Source of the DNA: Rugosimonospora sp036494675
GTDB taxonomy: Bacteria > Actinomycetota > Actinomycetes > Mycobacteriales > Micromonosporaceae
NCBI GenBank assembly: GCA_036494675.1
Contig: DASXOA010000033.1
Location: 1 to 8,318 of the forward strand
Length of the DNA stretch: 8,318 nucleotides
Reading direction: 5' to 3'
Notes under the pieces: generated by a model
What the model was told of the DNA's origin: nothing
The model's input: the letters and a program-made list of their open reading frames with translations, nothing else
The model's database searches: none
Made by a program: the position numbers and the translations under genes
Shown: piece by piece, positions 1 through 6,014 of the stretch
Layout of the letters: each line of letters opens with the position of its first letter
Position numbering within the stretch: the first letter of the stretch is position 1

Positions 1-232
1 AGGGGTCCTCGTCGCGGGATCCGTAGACGACGCAGCCATCGGGGAGTACGAAGGTGGTCAGCTCCGCCGCCAGGTCGAGCGTCACGGGCGACGTCTCCAG
101 CTCGTACCGCAGCGCCACGCAGGCGTCATAGGCTCGGGCGACGATCGAGAACCGCACCCCGGTGTGGCCGTCGGTCAGAGCCAGCCGCACCTCGTCATAG
201 TCGTCGCTGACGGTGGCGTTGCGCCCGTACAC
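1..232 (-). CDS. Glycoside hydrolase family 97 N-terminal domain, partial, probably 5'-truncated
   Basis: The minus-strand frame runs off the left edge. It reads PVYGRNATVSDDYDEVRLAL, then RFSIVARAYDACVALRYEL, then LTTFVLPDGCVVYGSRDED. This order fits the beta-sandwich N-terminal domain of GH97 enzymes (exo-acting alpha-glucosidases and alpha-galactosidases), where a segment like 'R-Y-DDG-VA-FRYE' is followed by 'E-T-F-LP'. Here the usual DDG is DAC. GC3 is high from about 240 downward and falls above that. No signal peptide or first part of the domain (roughly 60-80 residues) can be found in any upstream minus frame. The first usable start in frame is GTG at 232-230, 12 bases after a GGAAAGAG (252-245), which would give an export-less, truncated protein. 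I therefore suspect a 5' deletion or a decayed gene. The GH97 assignment is from motif recall and is moderately secure; the start is unsure. Confidence 0.5.
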   Translation of the reverse strand, partial: MYGRNATVSDDYDEVRLALTDGHTGVRFSIVARAYDACVALRYELETSPVTLDLAAELTTFVLPDGCVVYGSRDEDP

Positions 233-261
233 CGGCGGCCGAATCTCTTTCCGAATGTTGT

Positions 262-274
262 CGAAAGCTTTTCG
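262..274. promoter_or_regulatory. Inverted repeat CGAAAGCTTTTCG, candidate operator
   Basis: The arms CGAAA and TTTCG are separated by GCT. Actinobacterial polysaccharide-degradation genes often carry CGAAA/TTTCG-type inverted repeats near their promoters, bound by LacI- or ROK-type repressors. This one lies 30 bases upstream of the first possible start of the GH97-like fragment and just before a GGAAAGAG ribosome-binding-like sequence. Its role is inferred. Confidence 0.35.
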
Positions 275-465
275 GTAATTCTGGCGCGGGATGCCGCCGC
301 ATCCGCGTCCGCGGCCGCGCTCCCGGGCACGCCCGAGGTCGGCAGACCGATCCGCTCCGCAGCCCGGGCGGTGCCTGCGAGACGCGGGTACCGCCCAGTG
401 ACCAGGACTCGCGCACCATCCAGCGTCGAAGCACCCGGCGCTCGGCCGTGCCCTATCGCAGCACC

Positions 466-506
466 TTGCGCATCGAAATGATTCCGTTGATACTAAGAAA
501 TGTTTC
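466..506 (+). promoter_or_regulatory. Candidate promoter of the CE1-CBM2 esterase with overlapping GAAA-TG-TTTC repeat
   Basis: TTGCGC (466-471) and GATACT (489-494) are 17 bases apart, which fits a sigma-70-like promoter with the start site near 501. The inverted repeat GAAATGTTTC (497-506) would cover the start site, where a repressor could block transcription. It resembles the CGAAA/TTTCG element at 262-274. This is pattern matching only; no other -10/-35 pair in the leader looked better. Confidence 0.3.
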
Positions 507-582
507 AATCTCCAGACGGTCTGCCGGTCGGCCGCGGAGCGTGGAGGGCAACCACGCAAGCCGCCAGTTCGGGCGTCGCATT

Positions 583-597
583 CTGACGGACCGTCAG
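583..597. promoter_or_regulatory. Perfect palindrome CTGACGG-A-CCGTCAG, TetR-type operator candidate
   Basis: Two perfect 7-base arms flank one central base. The length and the GAC/GTC half sites are like operators of TetR-family dimers. It lies about 190 bases before the esterase start, downstream of its candidate promoter, where a bound protein could act as a roadblock. As RNA, the same arms could form only a shorter hairpin. Confidence 0.4.
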
Positions 598-607
598 CAC
601 CTGACCT

Positions 608-621
608 CACCCGAGCGGGTG
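608..621. repeat. Inverted repeat CACCCG-AG-CGGGTG
   Basis: Perfect 6-base arms with a 2-base centre lie 11 bases after the palindrome at 583-597. It could be a second protein site or part of a leader RNA fold. No function can be read from the sequence. Confidence 0.3.
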
Positions 622-788
622 GTCCGGTCGTCCCTGACCACACCGCCCGGCGGCACCGCACTGCAGGGCAACCGATGCGGGGGCGTCATGCGGCCGCCGT
701 CGTGGTCGCGTCAAGCCACGCCGGCCCGTTGTCGCTGGGCGACGCTCGGCTGTCGTGCGCGGTGGCCTCCTACTGCGAAAGGACACCC

Positions 789-2141
789 GTGAAGAGAATC
801 CTGAAAGCTCTGGCAGTCGCGGCGGTGATGCCGATCGTCGCGACCGGTGTGCTGATGAACGCCAAGCCGGCCGCGGCGGCCTCGCTGACCCAGGTCACCA
901 ACTTCGGCAACAACCCCAGCAACCTCAACATGTACATCTACGTGCCGAACACCGTGGCCGCGCACCCGGCGCTGCTGGTCGCCATCCACTACTGCACCGG
1001 TACCGCCTCGGCCCTGTACAGCGGGTACTTCCACGACTACGTCACCGCCGCCGACCAGTACGGCTACATCATCGTGTTCCCCGAGGCCACCCGCAGCGGG
1101 CAGTGCTTCGACGTCTACTCCCCGCAGGCCCTGACGCGCGGGGGTGGCAGCGACCCGGTCGGCATCATCTCGATGGTCAACTACGCCAAGCAGCACTACC
1201 CCATCGACGCCAACCGTGTCTTCGTCAGCGGCGTGTCCTCGGGCGCGATGATGACCGACGTGATGGCCGCCGAGTACCCGGACGTGTTCAAGGCCGGCTC
1301 CGCGTTCATGGGAGTACCCGCCGGGTGTTTCGCGACCGGCAGCAGCACCAACACCTGGAACAGCCAGTGCGCCAACGGTCAGGTCACCAAGACCGCCCAG
1401 CAATGGGGCGACCTGGCGCGTTCGATGGACTCCGGCTACAGCGGTTCGTACCCTCGAATGCAGCTGTGGCACGGCACCGCGGACCCCACGCTGAACTACA
1501 ACAACTTCGGCGAAGAGATCAAGCAGTGGACCAACCTCAACGGGGTCAGCCAGACCCCGGCCCTCACTGACTCGCCGCAGTCCGGCTGGACCCGCACCCG
1601 GTACGGCAACAACAGCGCCATGCCTCCGGTCGAGGGCATCAGCGTCTCGGGCGCCGGGCACGAGCTTCCCCGAAGCGGCATGGTCGCCTACGCCATCAGC
1701 TTCCTCGGACTCAACGGCAGCGGCGGCGGACCCACCGCCTCGCCGACGCCGACCCGGACGCCAACCTCGTCGCCCAGCCCGACCCCGACCTCCGGCCCCC
1801 CGACGTCCCCGCCCCCGACCTCTACCGGCCCCACGCCGCCGGCCGGCGGGTGCACCGCCTCCTACTCCGTCGTCAGCCAGTGGCAGGGAGGCTTCCAGGC
1901 GAACGTGACCGTCCAGAATGGATCCGTCGCCCGCTCCGCATGGCAGGTGTCCTGGACGTTCCCCAACGGTCAGACCATCACTCAGTTGTGGAACGGCAGC
2001 TACACCCAGAGCGGATCGAGCGTGACCACCCGCAACGCCAGTTACAACGGCAGCCTCGGCGCCGGTGCCAGTACCAGCTTCGGCTTCACCGGAAACTGGA
2101 CCGGCAGCAACGGCACGCCGACCGGCCTGACCTGCCAGTGA
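789..2141 (+). CDS. Secreted CE1/PHB-depolymerase-family esterase (acetylxylan or feruloyl esterase type) with C-terminal CBM2
   Basis: A 450-residue secreted enzyme predicted to cut acetyl or feruloyl esters from plant-wall xylan. The GTG start at 789 follows GAAAGGA (777-783) by 5 bases and yields a Sec signal peptide (MKRILKALAVAAVMPIVATG, cleavage near AKPAAAA-S at about residue 31). An upstream in-frame ATG at 675 would place unrelated sequence before this signal. The catalytic domain spans about 32-308: nucleophile Ser150 in GVSSG (148-152), acid Asp232 in HGTAD, base His291 in GAGHELP. Cys69, Cys106, Cys180 and Cys194 probably form disulfides. A Pro/Thr/Ser linker (about 311-354) leads to a family 2 cellulose-binding module (Cys355-Cys449) with Trp365, Trp385, Trp389 and Trp401. 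The gene stands alone and ends in a strong hairpin. Family and modules are secure; the exact substrate is not, and a polyester such as PHB remains possible. Confidence 0.9.
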   Translation: MKRILKALAVAAVMPIVATGVLMNAKPAAAASLTQVTNFGNNPSNLNMYIYVPNTVAAHPALLVAIHYCTGTASALYSGYFHDYVTAADQYGYIIVFPEATRSGQCFDVYSPQALTRGGGSDPVGIISMVNYAKQHYPIDANRVFVSGVSSGAMMTDVMAAEYPDVFKAGSAFMGVPAGCFATGSSTNTWNSQCANGQVTKTAQQWGDLARSMDSGYSGSYPRMQLWHGTADPTLNYNNFGEEIKQWTNLNGVSQTPALTDSPQSGWTRTRYGNNSAMPPVEGISVSGAGHELPRSGMVAYAISFLGLNGSGGGPTASPTPTRTPTSSPSPTPTSGPPTSPPPTSTGPTPPAGGCTASYSVVSQWQGGFQANVTVQNGSVARSAWQVSWTFPNGQTITQLWNGSYTQSGSSVTTRNASYNGSLGAGASTSFGFTGNWTGSNGTPTGLTCQ

Positions 2142-2147
2142 CGCCGC

Positions 2148-2175
2148 ACCGGGTCCGGCCAACGCCGGACCCGGT
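2148..2175 (+). terminator. Rho-independent-like terminator of the esterase gene
   Basis: A perfect 12-bp stem (ACCGGGTCCGGC / GCCGGACCCGGT) closes a CAAC loop 6 bases after the stop codon. There is no T-tract, which is usual in GC-rich actinobacteria. The right arm overlaps a second small hairpin, GGTCGG-T-CCGACC (2173-2185). It lies between convergent genes, so it may serve both strands. Confidence 0.8.
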
Positions 2176-2196
2176 CGGTCCGACCACCGGCACGTC

Positions 2197-2778
2197 TCAG
2201 CGCTGGGATGCCGGTGACCACCCGGCGTCCCGGCCCGGTACCTCGCCGGCCCGCGGGTCGACGCGGTACACGATTTCCACCGCACCGCCGGGCAACGCCC
2301 GCTCGCTGGAGAAAACCAGGCCGGTCTGCGCACTCATCGAGTCCGTCAGCCGCGTCCCGCCGCCGAGAAACATCGGCAGGACAAGAAGTTCGAGGGTATC
2401 CAGCGCACCGAGCGCCCGGAACGTCTCGATGGTGCTGGCGCCGCCGACGAGGTGGACGTCGCGGCCCCGGTTGGCGGCGCGCAGCTTGTCCAGCAGCCGT
2501 ACCGGGTCGTCGTCGAGAACCACGTGATCCGGCGTGCCGGCCGGACGGTGCGAGCCGAGGACGAACACCTCCAGGTCGGGCCACGGCCAGCGGCTGTTGT
2601 TCAGCGCCGGTTCGAAGGTCGTGCGACCCATCAGCGCGGCCTCACAGCCGGAGAGGAACTCGGGAAACCCGTGGCTGACGCCGGAAACGAACGACGGGTC
2701 GGCGGTCAACGCCGGCCAGCCGCCGGGCGTGGTCACGTAGCCGTCGGCGCTGATGCTGGTACGTGCGCGGATCTGCAT
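2197..2778 (-). CDS. Dihydrofolate reductase family protein (RibD C-terminal-like domain)
   Basis: A 193-residue cytoplasmic protein of the RibD_C/DHFR-like superfamily, a group of small NAD(P)H-binding reductases common in actinobacteria whose individual substrates are mostly unknown. The order is typical: an N-terminal strand with SADGYV (10-15), LMGRTTFE (49-56), VFVLGSHRP (71-79), VHLVGGAS (108-115) with the glycine-rich cofactor loop, and LPMFLGGGTRLT (134-145). The last 20 or so residues (from RVDPRAGEVP) look like a disordered tail. The ATG at 2778 follows GGAG (2789-2786) at 7 bases. It is convergent with the esterase and divergent from the lipoprotein gene. It is not expected to be the folate enzyme FolA or riboflavin RibD itself, since the deaminase half is absent. 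Confidence 0.85.
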   Translation of the reverse strand: MQIRARTSISADGYVTTPGGWPALTADPSFVSGVSHGFPEFLSGCEAALMGRTTFEPALNNSRWPWPDLEVFVLGSHRPAGTPDHVVLDDDPVRLLDKLRAANRGRDVHLVGGASTIETFRALGALDTLELLVLPMFLGGGTRLTDSMSAQTGLVFSSERALPGGAVEIVYRVDPRAGEVPGRDAGWSPASQR

Positions 2779-3139
2779 GTGCTGACTCCGTTCCTCCAGT
2801 TGTGGACCGTCTCACGTGAGGAAGTCGGTACCGGATCCGAGAACTCGACATCGCCGGGTCGACGAACGTGCGGGCTGGTGGTCACGCGAGCCGGGGCCAA
2901 CCACTCGCACCGTACTGCGGCCGAACCGGGAAGGCGGGCGGAAAGCCCTCAGCGGGGACGTACCCGCCGGCCCGTGACGACCGTCTCATCCGCCCGCCTG
3001 GACGCCGGAAACCGTTGCGGGACAAGGGATGTGGCGTCTCGGCGCCGACCGGCCCAGGGCGGGTCGGATGAACCACCGCATACCAGTGCGCGTGCTTTCC
3101 GGGCGGAGGCCCTCCTCGCCCGACGAAGAAAGGACACGC
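2779..3139. other. Divergent intergenic region between the reductase-like gene and the lipoprotein gene
   Basis: About 360 bases should carry the promoters of both divergent genes. I see a cluster of short palindromes near 2811-2839 and a ribosome-binding site GAAAGGA (3128-3134) at the right end, but no convincing -35/-10 pair for either gene. The frames open here have poor codon bias and no recognisable product. Confidence 0.4.
2811..2839. promoter_or_regulatory. Cluster of three short palindromes, candidate operator region
   Basis: CTCACGTGAG (2811-2820), CGGTACCG (2826-2833) and CGGATCCG (2832-2839) are each perfect palindromes, and the last two overlap. They lie 33-61 bases upstream of the reductase-like start, where a regulator of that gene would bind. 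Short GC-rich palindromes arise by chance, so the role is tentative. Confidence 0.25.
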
Positions 3140-3730
3140 ATGAAAAGCAACCTTCGTCCCGGCGTTGGCCGGTGGCGGAACCTCGCCCTGATCATCGGTG
3201 CCGGCGCGTTCCTGGCCGCCTGCGGAAGCAGCAGCACCGGCGCCGGCTCGAATCCGGCGGCATCGTCCGCCGCAACCGGCGGTTCATCAAGTGGCTCATC
3301 CGGCGGCACGCCGTCCAGCGGCTCCCCCGCGGTCGTCACGACACACAGCGGGCCGCTCGGCAGCTACCTGACCGACGCGTCCGGCAGGACGCTGTACCTG
3401 TTCGCGACCGACACCGGCACCATGTCCACCTGCGTCGGCACCTGCGCCACCAACTGGCCGCCGCTGACGACCACCGGTGCGCCACGGGCCGGCAGCGGCA
3501 CCGCCGGGCCGGATCTGACCACGACGACGCGTACCGACGGGTCGACCCAGGTCGACTACCACGGTCACCCGCTCTACTACTACGCGGGGGACACCTCTCC
3601 CGGAGACGCCAAGGGTCAGGGTCTCAACGACGGCGGCCTGTGGTGGGTGGTGTCACCCGCCGGTGCCGCCATCACCTCCTCGAACTCCACCTCATCCGCC
3701 TCGAACGGGGGCGGCGGCACCACCTGGTAG
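3140..3730 (+). CDS. Lipoprotein with two Yx(FWY)xxD repeats (Lipoprotein_15 / COG4315 family)
   Basis: A 196-residue membrane-anchored extracytoplasmic lipoprotein. The ATG at 3140 follows GAAAGGA by 5 bases, and the protein begins with a short basic stretch, a hydrophobic segment and lipobox LAAC (25-28), so Cys28 would be lipidated. A Ser/Gly/Ala-rich spacer (29-63) follows. The globular part (about 65-177) holds the paired 'secreted repeat' motif: TLYLFATD (84-91) with Cys98 and Cys102 and NWPPL, then PLYYYAGD (144-151) followed by GDAKGQGLNDGGLWWVVSP. The paired Y-x-F/Y-x-x-D motif is the family signature; the family's biochemical role is not established. The Ser/Gly-rich tail ends in TTW. 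An in-frame ATG farther upstream (3029) would bury the lipoprotein signal and is rejected. The Cys98-Cys102 pair could bind metal or form a disulfide, which is speculation. Confidence 0.88.
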   Translation: MKSNLRPGVGRWRNLALIIGAGAFLAACGSSSTGAGSNPAASSAATGGSSSGSSGGTPSSGSPAVVTTHSGPLGSYLTDASGRTLYLFATDTGTMSTCVGTCATNWPPLTTTGAPRAGSGTAGPDLTTTTRTDGSTQVDYHGHPLYYYAGDTSPGDAKGQGLNDGGLWWVVSPAGAAITSSNSTSSASNGGGGTTW

Positions 3731-3742
3731 CAGCCGGGATCG

Positions 3743-3775
3743 CGCCCGATCGGGCGGTGAGGGCCGCGATGCGGC
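3743..3775. terminator. Paired hairpins between convergent genes, probable bidirectional terminator
   Basis: CGCCCGATCGGGCG (3743-3756) is a perfect 14-base palindrome and can fold as a 5-bp stem with a GATC loop. It is followed by GCCGC-GAT-GCGGC (3763-3775). Both lie in the short gap between the stop codons of the convergent lipoprotein and hydrolase genes. No T-tract is present. Confidence 0.5.
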
Positions 3776-3785
3776 GCCGGAGGGA

Positions 3786-4637
3786 CTACCTACCCGAGGC
3801 TCGTGCGAAATGCTCCACCAGCAAGGCGGACACCCGCTCAGGCGCCTCCTCGGGCAGCCAATGGGACACGCCCTCGAACACCTCGAACTGGTACGGGCCG
3901 CTCACGTAGCGAGCGCACAACTCCGCCGCGGTGCGGGATATGAAGCGATCGCCGTCGCTCCACAGGAAGAGCGAGGGCACCTCGACCCGGCCGGTGCGTT
4001 CGCGCACGCTGAGGTACAGGGCCCGGTACCAGTTGAGCGGACCGCGCAGGGCGCCCGGATCCGTCGCCCGGGCGGCGTAGCGGGCGGCGCTGTCCCGGTC
4101 CAGTCCGGTACGCGTCAGGGCCGCCCGCATGCCCGCGCCCCCGCGGCGCGAGAACAACAACTCGGGCAGCCGGGGCACCTGGAAGGCGGCCATGTACCAC
4201 GATCGGACCGCCTGCTCACCGGAGGCGAGAGCCCGCAGGAAGGCGTCGGGATGGGGCACCGACAGGGCGGTCAGCGAGATCAGCCGGCCGGGGTGACGAC
4301 CGGCCACGTACCAGGCCAGGGCCGCGCCCCAGTCGTGGCCCACCAGGTGGAACCGCTCCGCTCCGGCCGCGTCGGCCAGGGCCAGCACGTCGCCCGCCAG
4401 CGTCGAGAGTGAGTAGGCGGACCGGGCGGCCGGCCTGGCCCCGGGCGAGTAGCCGCGCTGGTCGGGTGCCAATACCCGGTAGCCGGCGGCGGTCAGTGCC
4501 GGAACCACCCCGTCCCAGGAGTGGCGGTCTTCGGGAAAGCCGTGCAGGAGCACGGCCACCTGTCCCGCTCCCCCGCCACCCGAAGGCGGCGTGTCGGTGA
4601 CGTCGAAGCTGAACCCGGCGTTGCTGAAGCGCTCCAT
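3786..4637 (-). CDS. Alpha/beta hydrolase, epoxide-hydrolase-like
   Basis: A 283-residue soluble hydrolase. Numbering is from the ATG at 4637, preferred because AGGG lies 8 bases upstream; a GTG at 4646 adds three residues but leaves no room for a ribosome-binding site. HGFPE (32-36) forms the oxyanion side. GHDWG (100-104) puts Asp102 at the nucleophile, the signature of epoxide hydrolases and haloalkane dehalogenases rather than serine esterases. LWSDGDRF supplies the acid (probably Asp230), and GVSHWLPEEAP supplies His259. In the cap, Tyr148 (WYMAAFQVP) and Tyr204 (NWYRAL) sit where the two epoxide-opening tyrosines lie, which favours epoxide hydrolase. There is no signal peptide. The natural substrate is unknown. 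It is convergent with the lipoprotein gene and divergent from the GH3 gene. Confidence 0.88.
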   Translation of the reverse strand: MERFSNAGFSFDVTDTPPSGGGGAGQVAVLLHGFPEDRHSWDGVVPALTAAGYRVLAPDQRGYSPGARPAARSAYSLSTLAGDVLALADAAGAERFHLVGHDWGAALAWYVAGRHPGRLISLTALSVPHPDAFLRALASGEQAVRSWYMAAFQVPRLPELLFSRRGGAGMRAALTRTGLDRDSAARYAARATDPGALRGPLNWYRALYLSVRERTGRVEVPSLFLWSDGDRFISRTAAELCARYVSGPYQFEVFEGVSHWLPEEAPERVSALLVEHFARASGR

Positions 4638-4726
4638 CTCACCCACCCTGGTGGCGACCGCATCCCGCGAACGGTGGAACCGGCATCATCAGCCACGGTA
4701 TACCTCCGGCGCCACCGAACCGGCCG

Positions 4727-4742
4727 TAGCGTGGGTCAGGTG
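4727..4742 (+). promoter_or_regulatory. Leaderless-type promoter and start for the GH3 gene
   Basis: TAGCGT (4727-4732) fits the actinobacterial TANNNT -10 element and is followed by exactly 7 bases and then GTG (4740). No ribosome-binding site precedes the GTG. This spacing is typical of transcripts that begin at the start codon. No clear -35 is visible. Confidence 0.5.
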
Positions 4743-5948
4743 AGCGATCCCCACCTGACCCGGCGGCTGCTGATCGCGGGCATCGGGTCGGCCGCGGTGG
4801 CGGCCGGCGTCACCGGCTGCGAGTCGCGCGAGGCCAAGGCGCCGGTACGCGCGCCGGCCGGGCCGCCACGATCCCCCGCGCACCGGCCGACGCCCCGGGG
4901 CACCGCCTCCACGTTCAACGAGGCCGCGCTTCGCCGCAAGATCGCGAGCCTGCTCGTGGTCGGCTTCCGCGGGGAGAAGGTGAGCAGCAACGACTGGATC
5001 ATGAAGGCGATCCAGAACGGCCTCGGTGGCGTCGTCCTCTTCGATCGCGAGTTGCACACCAACGCCACACGGAACATCAGCTCGCCGAGTCAGGTCACCT
5101 CGCTCATCAAGACGTTGCAGGGCGCCTCGCCCGGGCGGCGGCTCATCGTGTCGATGGATCAGGAGGGCGGCCAGATCGCGCGGCTCAACCCGAGCGACGG
5201 CTTCCCGGCGACGAAGTCGGAGGCGGACATCGGTGCCGCGAACTCCACGGCCACCACCCGTAGCTGGGCCCAGGGTCTGGTACACAGCCTCACCTCGACA
5301 GGCGTGAACCTCAACTACGCACCGGTCGTCGACCTGAACGTCAACCCGGACAACCCGGCGATCGGCCAGCTGGGACGCAGCTTCTCCGCCGATCCCAACG
5401 TGGTCGTGAAGAACGCGACCGAGGAGATTCAGGCGCACCGGGCCGCCGGCGTCAAGACGGTACTCAAGCATTTCCCTGGCCTCGGCAGCGCGAGCGGCAA
5501 CACCGACTTCGCGGTGGTCGATGTCAGCACGACCTGGCGCACCATCGAACTCGAACCGTCCCAGAGGCTGATCAGCGCCGGCGTCGCCGACTCGGTCATG
5601 GCCGCCCACATCCTCAACAAGCAACTCGATCCGAACCGCCCGGCGTCCCTGTCGCCCGCGGTCGTGACGGATCTGCTGCGCGGCAAGCTGGGCTGGAAGG
5701 GGCCGGTCGTCAGCGACGACATGCAGGCCGTGGCGATTTCCAGTACGTACGGCCGGGACGAGTCCGTCGCGATGGCGTTCTCGGCCGGCGTCGACCTGCT
5801 CGTGTTCGGCAATCAACAGGTGTACGACCCGAACATCGTCGACGAGACGCTCGACAACGTGGTCAACCTGGTCCGCCAGGGGCACCTCAGCGAGGCGCAG
5901 ATCGACGCGTCGGTGGCTCGGGTCAACACGCTGCGTCCGAAGAGATGA
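4740..5948 (+). CDS. GH3-family lipoprotein, NagZ/LpqI-like, with altered acid/base dyad
   Basis: A 402-residue lipoprotein with a single GH3 N-terminal TIM barrel, the architecture of NagZ-type beta-N-acetylglucosaminidases that act on peptidoglycan-derived sugars. The start region has Arg-Arg (TRRLLIAG) before a hydrophobic stretch and lipobox VTGC (24-27), so export may be by Tat or Sec; a disordered Pro/Arg/Ala stretch follows to about 58. Barrel motifs include VSMDQEGGQIARL (137-149), LNYAPVVDLNV (191-201), KHFPGLG (243-249) and VVSDDM (323-328), where Asp326 matches the catalytic nucleophile. The expected Asp-Ser-His of the acid/base loop reads Asn254-Thr255-Asp256, so both dyad residues are changed. 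The C-terminus ends soon after the barrel. Start choice rests on the leaderless signal; GTG 4731 is the alternative. It may be a divergent hydrolase, a phosphorylase or a non-catalytic binder. Confidence 0.87.
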   Translation: MSDPHLTRRLLIAGIGSAAVAAGVTGCESREAKAPVRAPAGPPRSPAHRPTPRGTASTFNEAALRRKIASLLVVGFRGEKVSSNDWIMKAIQNGLGGVVLFDRELHTNATRNISSPSQVTSLIKTLQGASPGRRLIVSMDQEGGQIARLNPSDGFPATKSEADIGAANSTATTRSWAQGLVHSLTSTGVNLNYAPVVDLNVNPDNPAIGQLGRSFSADPNVVVKNATEEIQAHRAAGVKTVLKHFPGLGSASGNTDFAVVDVSTTWRTIELEPSQRLISAGVADSVMAAHILNKQLDPNRPASLSPAVVTDLLRGKLGWKGPVVSDDMQAVAISSTYGRDESVAMAFSAGVDLLVFGNQQVYDPNIVDETLDNVVNLVRQGHLSEAQIDASVARVNTLRPKR

Positions 5949-5991
5949 GCTTCGCGCGCAACGGTTCGGCGCCAGGGTCGTCGAGTATGGA

Positions 5992-6007
5992 GATGCATTC
6001 AGGCATC
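5992..6007. terminator. Weak hairpin between the convergent GH3 and TetR genes
   Basis: GATGC (5992-5996) and GCATC (6003-6007) form a 5-bp stem with a 6-base loop in the 66-base gap between the two stop codons. The stem is short and has no T-tract. It is the only hairpin I found in the gap. Confidence 0.25.
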
Positions 6008-6014
6008 GAACGAG

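Larger units (their letters stand above)
275..788. other. Gene-poor stretch between the GH97-like fragment and the CE1 esterase
   Basis: About 500 bases hold no recognisable complete gene. A minus-strand frame stays open from about 492 to 178 with G/C-biased third positions between about 300 and 430, but it has no start codon in its upstream part and no product I recognise, so it may be gene debris. From 460 on the stretch holds a candidate promoter, a GAAATGTTTC inverted repeat and two further inverted repeats, listed separately. If the promoter is right, the esterase transcript has a leader near 290 bases. Confidence 0.5.

Noticed and set aside
178..492. A stop-free minus-strand frame reading TLDGARVLVTGRYPRLAGTA and onward with G/C-biased third positions
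   Set aside because: It has no start codon in its upstream part, overlaps the GH97-like frame at its 3' end, and matches no family I know. It may be gene debris but cannot be called a gene.
675..788. Longer N-terminus for the esterase starting at ATG 675
   Set aside because: It would put 38 Arg/Ala-rich residues before a clear signal peptide that has its own ribosome-binding site and GTG start.
711..2333. Very long open frame antisense to the esterase gene
   Set aside because: It is the GC-skew shadow of the esterase: low-complexity Gly/Arg/Ala translation without motifs, while the sense frame has a signal peptide, a triad and CBM2.
2994..3040. ECF-sigma-like GGAAAC ... CGTC promoter before the lipoprotein gene
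   Set aside because: The spacer between the two boxes is 22 bases, too long for the usual GGAAC-N16/17-CGTT arrangement.
2452..3909. Long plus-strand frame across the reductase-like and lipoprotein genes
   Set aside because: It is Arg-rich, lacks domains and overlaps recognised genes in better-supported frames.
4689..5885. Long open frame antisense to the GH3 gene
   Set aside because: It is a shadow frame with repetitive Arg/Val/Asp composition; the sense strand encodes clear GH3 motifs.
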